35,613 nt of DNA from the NCBI GenBank assembly GCA_030424555.1, contig JAUHWK010000001.1, forward strand, positions 1-35,613, in the 5' to 3' direction. Below are positions 20,959-29,007 of the stretch, in pieces (position 1 is the stretch's first letter; the number at the start of each line of letters is the position of its first letter). Under the pieces are notes generated by a model. The model did no database searches. It saw nothing but the letters and a program-made list of their open reading frames with translations, and was not told the DNA's origin. This DNA comes from a bacterium. Lineage in GTDB: Bacteria > Myxococcota_A > UBA796 > GCA-2862545. The translations under genes were made by a program, and so were the position numbers.

Positions 20959-22494
20959 ATGGCCTCAGACCCAAAGACACACCTCGAGTGGGGGCTACGC
21001 GTCGCCGCAGCCAAGGGCATCACCGGCAGCGCTCGGGTGGTCCTGTGGGTGATGGCGCACCACGCGGGCGAGGACGGGATGGTGTGGTGCTCCAAGGCCA
21101 CCGTCGCCGCCGAGTCTGGCCTCGGAACCACCGCGGTGAAGTCCGCCTGGAAGTCCATGGAGGATGCCGGGTGGATCGAGCGAGACACGCGGGCGGGCGA
21201 CTCCGACCTGTTCCTCCTCGTGCCCGACGCGTGGCCCACTGTCCGGCCGAAGCGCAAGGCACAGGGGGGACGACGGACGCCCGGGGGTGGGTCGCCAGAC
21301 GACCGGGTCGCGAGACGACCGGGTCGCGAGACGACCGGGTCGCCAGACGACCGGGGGTGGGTCGCCAGACGCCCGGGGGTGGGTCGCCAGACGACCGGGG
21401 GTGGGTCGCCAGACGACCCCGAACCAACCATGAACCAGCCATTGAACCAACCATGGAACACACACAGCCATGGCGGCGCGCCCGATCTGCGTCCGACCAC
21501 CGGACCCCGGGCTGTGTGTGTGCCACCCACCGGCCTGTCTGATGAGCAGCTCCACCGCCTCGTCGACGGATGCCTGCGGGCGGTCGAGGGCGAGCGGCCA
21601 GCCACCCGGCGGGCCCATGCGGTCGACGTCGTCAGGGCCCTGTGGGCCGACCGAGGTCCGGACGAGCTCGACGCGTTCCTCGAGGACGTCGACCTGGTCG
21701 CACGAGCGTGCCGGGAGTGCCCCGACCGGACCTTCGCCCGGCTGGTGCGTGGTGAGGGCTGGGCGGAGAAGGCGAACAACAGCCGGCGGCTGAGCACCGT
21801 GCTGGACCCACGGGCCTGGGGCGCCCGCTTGCTCGTGGCCCGGGAGTGGTCACCGGCCGCCGAAGCGGCACCAGACCCCGGAGACCACGTGGCGGCGGAG
21901 CTCGCCAGGATGCAAGCGCGGGGCGTGGCGGTCCGTCCGCTGGGTGGCGTGTCCGGGCCCATGCTCGACGACGATCCGGTCGTCCACGAGCGCCTCCTCT
22001 TCCGGGCGACGTTCGCCGGCGGCGGGGACTGGTCGGCCTGGGCGCGTCGCGTGGCCAGTGGACAGGTGGGGCCCTCGTTGCCGACGCTGCCCGCAGAGGA
22101 CCCCGTGGAGTTCGCGCTCGCCGAGCGGTGGATCGAGGCCCCGTCGAGGGTGCTGGAGGCGGAAGCCCGGGCGCTGCTCGGCCGTCTGTCCCCCGGTGGC
22201 GTGCCCTACGCGCCTGGTGCGCCGTGGGACGGCGATGGCGTGGCGCTGCACGATGAGCAGGCCGAGCACGATCGCCGGTGGCTGGTCGTCCAGGTGATCG
22301 GCGGAGCGGACGAGGTCCGTCGGCGATGGAGGCCGCACGCTCACGAGCTGCTCGCCGTCACCATCCGGCACGCCCACGAGCACCTCGCCGAGCTCGGCGA
22401 CCGACACGGCGTCGACTGGCGCGCAGACCCGGCCGGCCTCGCGGCTTGCGAAGGCTGGACCCCAGAACCCCAACTCAAGGTGGTGAGCGGATGA
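20959..22494 (+). CDS. Replication initiator (lambda O / helix_turn_helix_36 type)
   Basis: The product is 511 residues. Residues about 8-95 form a winged helix (GITGSARVVLWVMAHHAGED, then CSKATVAAESGLGTTAVKSA and WIERDTR) like the N-terminal domain of lambda-O-type replisome organisers. Residues 105-180 are a low-complexity linker encoded by the iterons at 21291-21420 and by EPTMNQPLNQPWNTHSHGG. The C-terminal 330 residues are helical with many arginines and acidic patches and lack a Walker A motif, so no helicase is present. It would bind the iterons and recruit the host helicase. The position next to a RuvC-like gene supports a replication role. The start has a weak ribosome binding site (GGGGTGA). 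Confidence 0.75.
   Translation: MASDPKTHLEWGLRVAAAKGITGSARVVLWVMAHHAGEDGMVWCSKATVAAESGLGTTAVKSAWKSMEDAGWIERDTRAGDSDLFLLVPDAWPTVRPKRKAQGGRRTPGGGSPDDRVARRPGRETTGSPDDRGWVARRPGVGRQTTGGGSPDDPEPTMNQPLNQPWNTHSHGGAPDLRPTTGPRAVCVPPTGLSDEQLHRLVDGCLRAVEGERPATRRAHAVDVVRALWADRGPDELDAFLEDVDLVARACRECPDRTFARLVRGEGWAEKANNSRRLSTVLDPRAWGARLLVAREWSPAAEAAPDPGDHVAAELARMQARGVAVRPLGGVSGPMLDDDPVVHERLLFRATFAGGGDWSAWARRVASGQVGPSLPTLPAEDPVEFALAERWIEAPSRVLEAEARALLGRLSPGGVPYAPGAPWDGDGVALHDEQAEHDRRWLVVQVIGGADEVRRRWRPHAHELLAVTIRHAHEHLAELGDRHGVDWRADPAGLAACEGWTPEPQLKVVSG
21291..21420. repeat. Iteron array inside the initiator gene, probable replication origin
   Basis: Seven copies of GTCGCCAGACGACCGG (16 bp, one or two changes) lie at 21291, 21307, 21323, 21339, 21361, 21383 and 21405. 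The first four abut; the last three are each preceded by the spacer GGGTGG, giving 22-bp periodicity. A degenerate eighth copy may lie at 21269-21284. Each unit is itself palindromic (GGTCG-N5-CGACC). Unit lengths of 16 and 22 are not multiples of 3, so the protein frame rotates from copy to copy, which argues that the DNA, not the peptide, is conserved. Lambda ori has the same placement of iterons inside O. Confidence 0.75.
21421..21475. repeat. Lower-GC short repeats beside the iterons (candidate unwinding element)
   Basis: GAACCAACCAT (21421-21431), GAACCAGCCATT (21432-21443), GAACCAACCAT (21444-21454) and a partial GGAACACACACAGCCATGG follow the last iteron directly. The block is about half A+T against about 30% for the window. 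An A+T-richer repeat block adjoining iterons is what an origin needs for strand opening. Confidence 0.58.
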
Positions 22495-23078
22495 TCGTCC
22501 TCGGCGTGGACCCCAGCAAGGGTCGTCTCGGTTGGTGCGTGGCAAGGCACGGGAAGGTGCTGGACCTGGGCGACGCCGTGCCCAACGGCACGTGGGAGTG
22601 GAGCCGGTACCGCACGCTGGCGCACGAGCTCCACAGCATCGCACTCAAGCACGCGTCGATCTACCGGACCGACCTGTACCGGCTGGCGATCGAGCGGACG
22701 CCCATGCACCACGGCGGCGTCCGAGGGAAGGGCGACCCCCGGATCATCGTGCGGGCGGTGTCGGAGCTGGTCGGAGCCCTGACGGTGTCCATGACGCCAG
22801 CCGGCCCCTCCGGCCTCCTGACCTACCCCTGGGTGGTCGAGCCCAACGAGTGGCGCAGCTGGTACGGGATCCGGAGCGGTCGGCGCGGCAACCTCAAGGC
22901 CTGGGCCTGCCGCACGGCGGCCAGCCTCGCGCCCGAGCATCGCGCCAAGCTGATGAAGCACGACGACGTGGCCGAGGCCGTGCTCATCGCCGCGGGCGCG
23001 TCCATGCGTCCGATGGAGGGCCCGGCGGGTCCGTCGCGCCAGACGGCGTCGGTGATGCGCACCTGGGATGGCGGCTGA
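22491..23078 (+). CDS. RuvC-like Holliday junction resolvase
   Basis: The 195-residue product starts at an ATG overlapping the initiator stop (ATGA). MIVLGVDPSKGRLGWCV gives the first RuvC aspartate (D7). LAIERTP holds the second acidic residue (E68), and KHDDVAEAVLIAAGA (H157-D158-D159, E162) supplies the C-terminal acidic cluster. Length fits bacterial RuvC and phage RuvC-like resolvases (about 170-200 residues). It would cut branched DNA from recombination or replication before packaging. It is the last rightward early gene and ends 21 bp from the opposing late transcript. Confidence 0.88.
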   Translation: MIVLGVDPSKGRLGWCVARHGKVLDLGDAVPNGTWEWSRYRTLAHELHSIALKHASIYRTDLYRLAIERTPMHHGGVRGKGDPRIIVRAVSELVGALTVSMTPAGPSGLLTYPWVVEPNEWRSWYGIRSGRRGNLKAWACRTAASLAPEHRAKLMKHDDVAEAVLIAAGASMRPMEGPAGPSRQTASVMRTWDGG

Positions 23079-23099
23079 ACCAGTGGACCCGGGCCGGCG

Positions 23100-23999
23100 C
23101 TACGCCGCTGACCAGGGCATGAGCAGCTGGCTCGCGGCGGGCCGAGGGCTGGCGGCTGGAGATCGGACAGGATCTGCAGCCTGTGCGCGTCGTCGGCGGC
23201 GTGGGGTCGGCCAGGAGATCGGCTCGCCGAGCTCGTCCACCAGGTGCAGGCGCATGGCCACGCGGTGGCCCTCCCCGCCGACCGGACCCCGGAACAGGTC
23301 GTCACCCGCCAGAGGCAGGACCCACCGCTCGTCGACGGTACGCCAGGGGTGATCGTCGGGCAGGACATCGCGCACCACGGAGAACCACCGCTGTGCCGTG
23401 GACGTCGGGGTGCCCCACGCGGCCGCCATGCGCTTGCAGCTCGGGATCCAGTAGAAGGCCGACGCCATGCCCGCGAACGAGCAGAGCACCCCCTCTGGCC
23501 ACGCGCGGGCACGGGTGGACGCGAGCAGGCGCGCGAGGACGTCCTCGAACAAGCCACGCCACTGCAGGTCGGGGAGGTCTGCGGCGACCTCGAGGCGCTG
23601 TCGCGCGGACCTGAGCCGGTCCGAGAGCGTGGAGGTGGGGCAGCCCAGACGCTCGCCGATGCTCTCCAGCGTCCCACCCGACAGCGCTGCCTGGACTGCC
23701 TCGGCGTCCCGACGGTACACGCGGCCGAGGAGGTCCTCGACCTGGTCGACGGCCACAGCTGACGCCGCCTCGTCGGGGCCGCTCATCCACTCGACGACGT
23801 CGTCGGTGCTCAGCCAGGCCGTGGGGTCGCGGTCCCCGAACACCACGGAGAACGGCGCAGCCCCGCCACGGGGTCCAGCCTCGGCACGGTCGGCCGGCTC
23901 GAGGCCGTACAGCCGGTCGATGACGTCGGCCGGCAGGGCGGAGACCTCGGCGGCGGACATGCGTCGGAGGTCGTCGGTCGTGAGGTGCTCGTGTGGCAT
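23100..23999 (-). CDS. Sigma-region-4-like helix-turn-helix protein at the end of the late genes
   Basis: The product is 299 residues from ATG 23999, with AGGGGG upstream; an in-frame start at 24251 would overlap the tail hub and is unlikely. Residues about 110-150 (AVQAALSGGTLESIGERLGC, then PTSTLSDRLRSARQRLE) match the helix-turn-helix of sigma-70 region 4. A helical region with CSFAGMASAFYWIPSCKRM and a second possible helix-turn-helix (AAAWGTPTSTAQRWFSVV) follow. No region 2 is visible, so it is not a complete sigma factor. Placed after the tail genes, it may be a late regulator or a replication/packaging factor. Only the DNA-binding character is supported. Confidence 0.68.
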   Translation of the reverse strand: MPHEHLTTDDLRRMSAAEVSALPADVIDRLYGLEPADRAEAGPRGGAAPFSVVFGDRDPTAWLSTDDVVEWMSGPDEAASAVAVDQVEDLLGRVYRRDAEAVQAALSGGTLESIGERLGCPTSTLSDRLRSARQRLEVAADLPDLQWRGLFEDVLARLLASTRARAWPEGVLCSFAGMASAFYWIPSCKRMAAAWGTPTSTAQRWFSVVRDVLPDDHPWRTVDERWVLPLAGDDLFRGPVGGEGHRVAMRLHLVDELGEPISWPTPRRRRRAQAADPVRSPAASPRPAASQLLMPWSAA

Positions 24000-24064
24000 C
24001 GGTCCCCCTGAACGGGCGTCCCATCGTGCGGTCTGAACACGTCCCCCGCACCTCGGGTAACCTC

Positions 24065-25579
24065 CTACAGGACCAGCGCACCCACGCGAATCCACGCTTC
24101 GTCCCCCCACTCCATGGACTCGACCAAGCACACCAGGTCGTCGGAGCTGAGGTCGGGGTCTGACACCAGGACGACGTCGCCGGCCGCCAGGTCCGGGTAG
24201 CGGTCTTCGGTGATCTCGAGGTCGACCCTCAGCTTGGGCCCCTTCAGCCACAGCTGGTAGCGAGCGATGAAGTCGGCGGTGGCTTCGTCGTACACGTCGA
24301 CGAGGTCGATCTCGGCCGATTGCGGCTTCACGCCGGCGGCGTGGAACGTGGCGTCGGTGGTGGCGCGGGTGACCACCTGGGTCAGGTCATCCTCCGCGGC
24401 GTCGTAGCCGTAGCGGACGCGCACGATCGCGGGGCGACCGGCACCGGTCAGCCGGTACGGACCGTCGCGCACGGCCGTGCCGTCGCCGAGCTCGAACCGG
24501 GCCACCGCATCCTGGGCGGTGGCGTCCCACTGGATGGGCACCAGGCGCAGGCCGTTGCCGACGTCGGCCCGCGCGACGGGCAGGGTGCCGAGCACGCGGT
24601 CCTGCAGCCAGGACATCACGTCGACCGGATCGTCGACGTACCCACTGAGCCGAACGCGGTTGAGGACAGCCAGCGACGCCTTGAGCGATGCGACGTCGTA
24701 GCGCACGCCAGACAGGGCCAGGAGCCGCGCGAGGACGTTGCCCAGGCCGCTTCCCCTCGTGTACGCGGTGTGCCAGCTGATGTAGTACTCGACCTCCTGC
24801 AGCGGCACCGTGCCAGACAGCCCCGCCAGCGACAGCACCACCACCTGCTGGCCTTGCTTGTCGACCCGATGCACCGCGTTGATGGGACCGTGGGAGTCGG
24901 GGTCGTGGTTGTCGCCGCGCCAGTGCAGGGTCACGCTCGGCTCGAAGCTTTCCTCGCACTTGCCCACGGACAACAGAAGCGTGGTGGCGTCACCACCGAC
25001 CGCGGTCTCGTACAGCACAGGTGCTGGCGTCGTCGGCGCGCCGTCCAGGTACGGCTGTCCGAACACCGCGGGGTACGCCGTGCCTTCGATGTCCTGCTTC
25101 ATGCGGTGCGTCAGTGCGCTGGGGTCGAGGAACTCCCACGTCCCCGTCGGATCGTCCGCCGACCAGACCGACACCAGGCTCGATGGGCCCGGCACCTTCC
25201 TGTCGGGCTCGTACTCGTAGGGCACCACCCGGAGGGCGATCACGGACCGGGCGTCGTCGACCTCCACGCCGTCGACGAACGCGCGCAGCAACACGCGTCC
25301 GGGCCACTGTGCGGAGCCGTCTTCCTCGGCCAGCCGGGCGATCGTGACGTCCGCGCCTGCCAGGTGGTGGCCGCGGATGGCGTCGAACGCGTCCACGTCC
25401 TCGGGCAGCACCAGGTCGAGGTTGAGGCCGCTGGACATCGACCGGCCCGAGGTGTCGAGCTTGTCCTCCCAGGTGTCGAGCTCGAGGCCCGACAGGACGC
25501 GGCCCGGAGCGTCGAGGACCTCGACGTCGCGCGACGTGAGGCACCAGCCACCCAGGCCGTCGATGTGCACGGCGAACAA
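24065..25579 (-). CDS. Tail hub / baseplate protein
   Basis: The product is 504 residues, using TTG at 25579; an internal GTG at 25570 is the alternative, and the ribosome binding site is distant in both cases. The N-terminal part (GWCLTSRDVEVLDAPGRVLS ...) resembles the beginning of distal-tail/hub proteins. The middle shows beta-rich domains with EVEYYISWHTAYTRGSGLGN, and the C-terminal part (DLEITEDRYPDLAAGDVVLV) is beta-strand rich like gp27/Tal folds. Position after the large tail protein fits a tail-associated hub. No lysozyme or protease domain is visible. The call is by position and general character. Confidence 0.6.
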   Translation of the reverse strand: MFAVHIDGLGGWCLTSRDVEVLDAPGRVLSGLELDTWEDKLDTSGRSMSSGLNLDLVLPEDVDAFDAIRGHHLAGADVTIARLAEEDGSAQWPGRVLLRAFVDGVEVDDARSVIALRVVPYEYEPDRKVPGPSSLVSVWSADDPTGTWEFLDPSALTHRMKQDIEGTAYPAVFGQPYLDGAPTTPAPVLYETAVGGDATTLLLSVGKCEESFEPSVTLHWRGDNHDPDSHGPINAVHRVDKQGQQVVVLSLAGLSGTVPLQEVEYYISWHTAYTRGSGLGNVLARLLALSGVRYDVASLKASLAVLNRVRLSGYVDDPVDVMSWLQDRVLGTLPVARADVGNGLRLVPIQWDATAQDAVARFELGDGTAVRDGPYRLTGAGRPAIVRVRYGYDAAEDDLTQVVTRATTDATFHAAGVKPQSAEIDLVDVYDEATADFIARYQLWLKGPKLRVDLEITEDRYPDLAAGDVVLVSDPDLSSDDLVCLVESMEWGDEAWIRVGALVL

Positions 25580-25589
25580 GCGCGAGATC

Positions 25590-28500
25590 TCACACCTCCT
25601 CGGTGATGGTCACCGTGCCGATCCGCCACACCTCGCCGTCGGTCTCGTCGCCCTGGACGGACTCGAACCGCACCCGATCGTCGAGCCGGCCGTACACCAG
25701 CAGCGAGCGGCGGGTCACGAACGAGACCCCGGTAGAGCTGCCCGGGACGCCCGCGTCGGCGACGTAGACCACGGGCTTGTCCGGGCCGTCGCAGTAGCGG
25801 ACGATCGCGTCGACCTCGGCAGGTGTGCCACCGCGGTGGACGGAGGGGTACGCCGAGGCGTGATCGTCCCAGGTGACGTCCTCGGGCTCGTGCTCACCGA
25901 GCCAGGCGTTGAGCGCATCGACGCCATCAGGCCACGCGAGGTCGACCGACCGACGGGGAGGGCCACGACGGACGGATCGTCGGGACCCATCGCGGGCGCG
26001 GCTGAGCTCCGTGTTGGCCTCGACCTGGACGACTCGACCCCACCCGTAGGACTCAGGGAAGGGGAGGAAGGCGCCCACCATCAGCACCCGGATCTGATGC
26101 TGGTCGCCCGGCGGACGCGGTGTGTCGGCGTCTGCCTGGTCGGGGACCTCGATCCACAGTTCGTCAGCCGTGACCCCACGGAGGGAGACGAGGACCAGGA
26201 TGGCCGGCGGGTAGATCCGGGCATCGGAGGCGCTCGAGGTGGCCGCTGGCGTCTCGTCGGTGAGGAGCCGAAGCTGGACCGGGTCTGCATCGCCGCCCGG
26301 GGTGTGGGCGCTGTTGTGCGCGATGCGCACGCCCACGCGCTCGGCGTCGGACGCGCCGGTGCCCACCCGTGGGTGGTAGGTCCCGCCCACGAGCTCGTCG
26401 CGCTGGATCACGTCCCCGCTGCCTTGGGCGATCGCCCCCTTGGAGTGCTCGGCGACCGACAGCATCCCGCCGAGGGGACTGCCGCACGGGATCGGGGTGG
26501 CGCCCGAGGAGCCCACGTACAGGTTGAACTGCCCGACGTTGCCGTCCAGGTAGACGGCGAGGACCTCGCTGGGAAGCACGTCGCTGTCCCAGGTGACCTT
26601 GAACGCGTGGGTGTCGCCCCACCCGTTCGCACTCGGGTAGTCGCCTTCCTTCCACACCCGACGCGGCGACGGGTCCAGCGCCGCCTGCAGCGGGTAGTCG
26701 TACGACACGGGCAAGTGCCAGGCGTCGCCCTGCCGGGTGGTGCCGTTGCCATCCGCCCGGAGGTGGTGCTCCGGCGTGACCTCGACGGTGTGGACGGAGA
26801 ACGGACGGCCGCCGTACCCGCCCTCGAGGGGGTCGGCGTCCATGAAGCGCGACATCGCCGACCCGACGTCCTCGCCGGAGTTGTCCACCGCCCACTGGAT
26901 GAAGCCCCAGGTGACGCGCTGCCCGGTGGACCCACCGTTGTTGTCGACCTCGGTGTCGATGTCGATCGTGGTGTTCGTGCCCCCTCCGGTGAACGCCTTC
27001 TCCGCCGTGACGTACAGGGGCTGCGCCACCGGGCGGCCCGCGCTCGCCGAGTAGGTCGACGTCCTCGACCCATCGCCGGACCACAGGTGCACCTTGCAGA
27101 CCTCGTCGCGGATGCCGATCACCATGTCGATCCAGGGCGTGGACACCACGCCCGGCGCGTAGGAGGACCCATCCCGCCACAGGTCGACCGTGGTCGTGGT
27201 GGACCCGTCGGACAAGATGAGCTGCGACCGGGTGACCTTGACCTGGACGCCGGGGTCTCCGGACGTGGCGAAGACCCCCACCACCACACCGCAAGCGAAC
27301 GAGCTGGTGGGGTCGAGGACGTTGCCGCCATGGATGCGGAACCGCAGGTGGAGGTAGACGCCGCCGTTGTCGATGTCGATTTGATTGCCGGTGATCACCT
27401 CGGTCCACCGGCGCTGGCCCGAGCTCGCCGACGTCACCCGCAGGTACCCGCTGGCGTCCGACGCCGTGACGATGCCGGTGTCGGTCTCCGTCCATCCGTA
27501 CGACGCGATGTCACCGAGTGCAGGCCACCGCTTCGGCGTCAGGACAGTGCCGAGCAGGTCGCCGCGGACCGAGCTGGGCAGCGGCGCCGGCGTGTACCCA
27601 CCCCAACGCTCAAGGGCGACGCGACCCACCTCGTCGACCGTGCCGGTGAAGCCGGTGATTGCGTACAGCGCCGTCGGGCCGCCCCCGACCCAGGGTGCGA
27701 TCACCATCCACTCAGGAGAGCCCGAGTAGAGGAGGGCGTACGCTCGGCGTCCCTCTGCGAACGTCAGGCCTCCATCGAACGACCACCGCACCCGCTCGTC
27801 GGCATCGAAGCTCCCGGTGCGGCTGATGTCGGACAGGTTCCGAGCGAACACGAACACCGTGCCGCCCTCGTCCCGACAGAGCGCACCGTCGTACGGGGTG
27901 GGGTCGGCGATCTGGCCGTCGAAGCCATGGGCCGGCACGGCGCCGGCGACGACGTCGGCGATGGTCTCGCCTGGTGCCATCCTCGCGATCTTGACGTAGC
28001 CGGCCGCCGAGGTGGCCTCGGCTGCCCCATCGAGGTGGCAGAACGCCACCAGGAACGCGTGACCGTCCGCGGTGATGTCGGGTCGGTAGTACCCGTCGGC
28101 GCTCGCCGTCGACGCGTGGTCGGTGGAGACCACACCCGCGTAGTGGAAGGTGTGCCCGCCGTCCTCGCTGTCCCACTGGACGCACGGGTACTTGTCGTTG
28201 CTGCGGCTGTTGTCCTTGTAGTTCCCCACGATGGTGACGTGGTCGTCGATGGCGGCCGCCCGGATCCTGTCGACGTCGAACCCGCTACCGTCCTCGACCA
28301 GGTCGTCGGAGACGTGGCCCAGCAAGAACCAGGTGGACCCGTCCTCGGTGAACGCCCCGGCGATCTGCCACGAGCGGGCGCCGGTGCTCGATCGGGTGTT
28401 CGACCACCAGTACACGTGCAGCCGATCTCGGACGACGACGACACACGCATGTCGGATGTCAGCGTCCGTGGTGGCGATCTCCGAGATGGGAGCGGACAGG

Positions 28501-29006
28501 CACGGCGTCGTGTGCGTCTCGGCCCCGTCGGCGTCGCGCAGGATGAGATCCCACCGGCCGCCGACCTGGGCCACGATCGCCAGCCGATCGCCCCACCGGA
28601 CCGCGTCCAGACCCTTCACCTGCAGCGTCAGGTCCGTGGTCGCCCACTCCCAGCGCCCACACCGACGAGGGTCGTTCCAGCCCATCCAGGGCCCGTCCGG
28701 AGACGCGAGGTCCTCGGCAGCGCCGTGCGCCCACAGGAACCCTGCAGGCGTCCCAGGGTAGCCAGGCACAGGCATCGGCAGACCGCCTTGGACGGTTCGG
28801 ACCAGCACGCCGTCGTCGTCCTCCTCCACGATGTCGGGCGTGCGTCGCAGTGCGCGGATCCCCATCACGCGATCGCCGTCGCCCGCGAGACGCACGGCCG
28901 CCCCTGCGTGCCGCCCAGCGCTCGACACGGCCTCCGACGAAGGCAGGGCCTCCGCGGTGATGGTCACGCCCTCGAGGGGCACCACGATGCCTCGGTTCGC
29001 TGCCAC
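25590..29006 (-). CDS. Large tail protein with Asp-box (sialidase-type) propeller
   Basis: The product is 1138 residues from GTG 29006, with GGAGG 7 nt upstream. Two canonical Asp-box motifs occur, SEDGGHTF (280-287) and SFDGGLTF (409-416), with a degenerate TEDGSTW at 220-226. The surrounding beta-rich repeats (about 130-520) look like a BNR/sialidase-type propeller. A concanavalin-like region (VYLHLRFRIHGGNVLDPTSS and onward, about 590-720) and a C-terminal domain of about 160 residues with VTWDDHASAYPSVH and RIGTVTITEEV that may be the tail-tip anchor follow. Directly after the tape measure, where a small distal-tail protein usually sits, it probably carries both tail-tip and receptor-binding or glycan-cleaving functions. 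Catalytic residues cannot be assigned. Confidence 0.7.
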   Translation of the reverse strand: MAANRGIVVPLEGVTITAEALPSSEAVSSAGRHAGAAVRLAGDGDRVMGIRALRRTPDIVEEDDDGVLVRTVQGGLPMPVPGYPGTPAGFLWAHGAAEDLASPDGPWMGWNDPRRCGRWEWATTDLTLQVKGLDAVRWGDRLAIVAQVGGRWDLILRDADGAETHTTPCLSAPISEIATTDADIRHACVVVVRDRLHVYWWSNTRSSTGARSWQIAGAFTEDGSTWFLLGHVSDDLVEDGSGFDVDRIRAAAIDDHVTIVGNYKDNSRSNDKYPCVQWDSEDGGHTFHYAGVVSTDHASTASADGYYRPDITADGHAFLVAFCHLDGAAEATSAAGYVKIARMAPGETIADVVAGAVPAHGFDGQIADPTPYDGALCRDEGGTVFVFARNLSDISRTGSFDADERVRWSFDGGLTFAEGRRAYALLYSGSPEWMVIAPWVGGGPTALYAITGFTGTVDEVGRVALERWGGYTPAPLPSSVRGDLLGTVLTPKRWPALGDIASYGWTETDTGIVTASDASGYLRVTSASSGQRRWTEVITGNQIDIDNGGVYLHLRFRIHGGNVLDPTSSFACGVVVGVFATSGDPGVQVKVTRSQLILSDGSTTTTVDLWRDGSSYAPGVVSTPWIDMVIGIRDEVCKVHLWSGDGSRTSTYSASAGRPVAQPLYVTAEKAFTGGGTNTTIDIDTEVDNNGGSTGQRVTWGFIQWAVDNSGEDVGSAMSRFMDADPLEGGYGGRPFSVHTVEVTPEHHLRADGNGTTRQGDAWHLPVSYDYPLQAALDPSPRRVWKEGDYPSANGWGDTHAFKVTWDSDVLPSEVLAVYLDGNVGQFNLYVGSSGATPIPCGSPLGGMLSVAEHSKGAIAQGSGDVIQRDELVGGTYHPRVGTGASDAERVGVRIAHNSAHTPGGDADPVQLRLLTDETPAATSSASDARIYPPAILVLVSLRGVTADELWIEVPDQADADTPRPPGDQHQIRVLMVGAFLPFPESYGWGRVVQVEANTELSRARDGSRRSVRRGPPRRSVDLAWPDGVDALNAWLGEHEPEDVTWDDHASAYPSVHRGGTPAEVDAIVRYCDGPDKPVVYVADAGVPGSSTGVSFVTRRSLLVYGRLDDRVRFESVQGDETDGEVWRIGTVTITEEV

Positions 29007-29007
29007 G

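Noticed and set aside
22278-22490. Upstream extension of the RuvC-like frame
   Set aside because: The extra sequence is antiparallel in style to the initiator frame, and the ATG at 22491 begins exactly at the RuvC motif with an ATGA overlap.
23079-23099. Terminator between the RuvC-like gene and the opposing late gene
   Set aside because: The 21-bp gap is GC-rich but forms no stable stem followed by a T-run on either strand.
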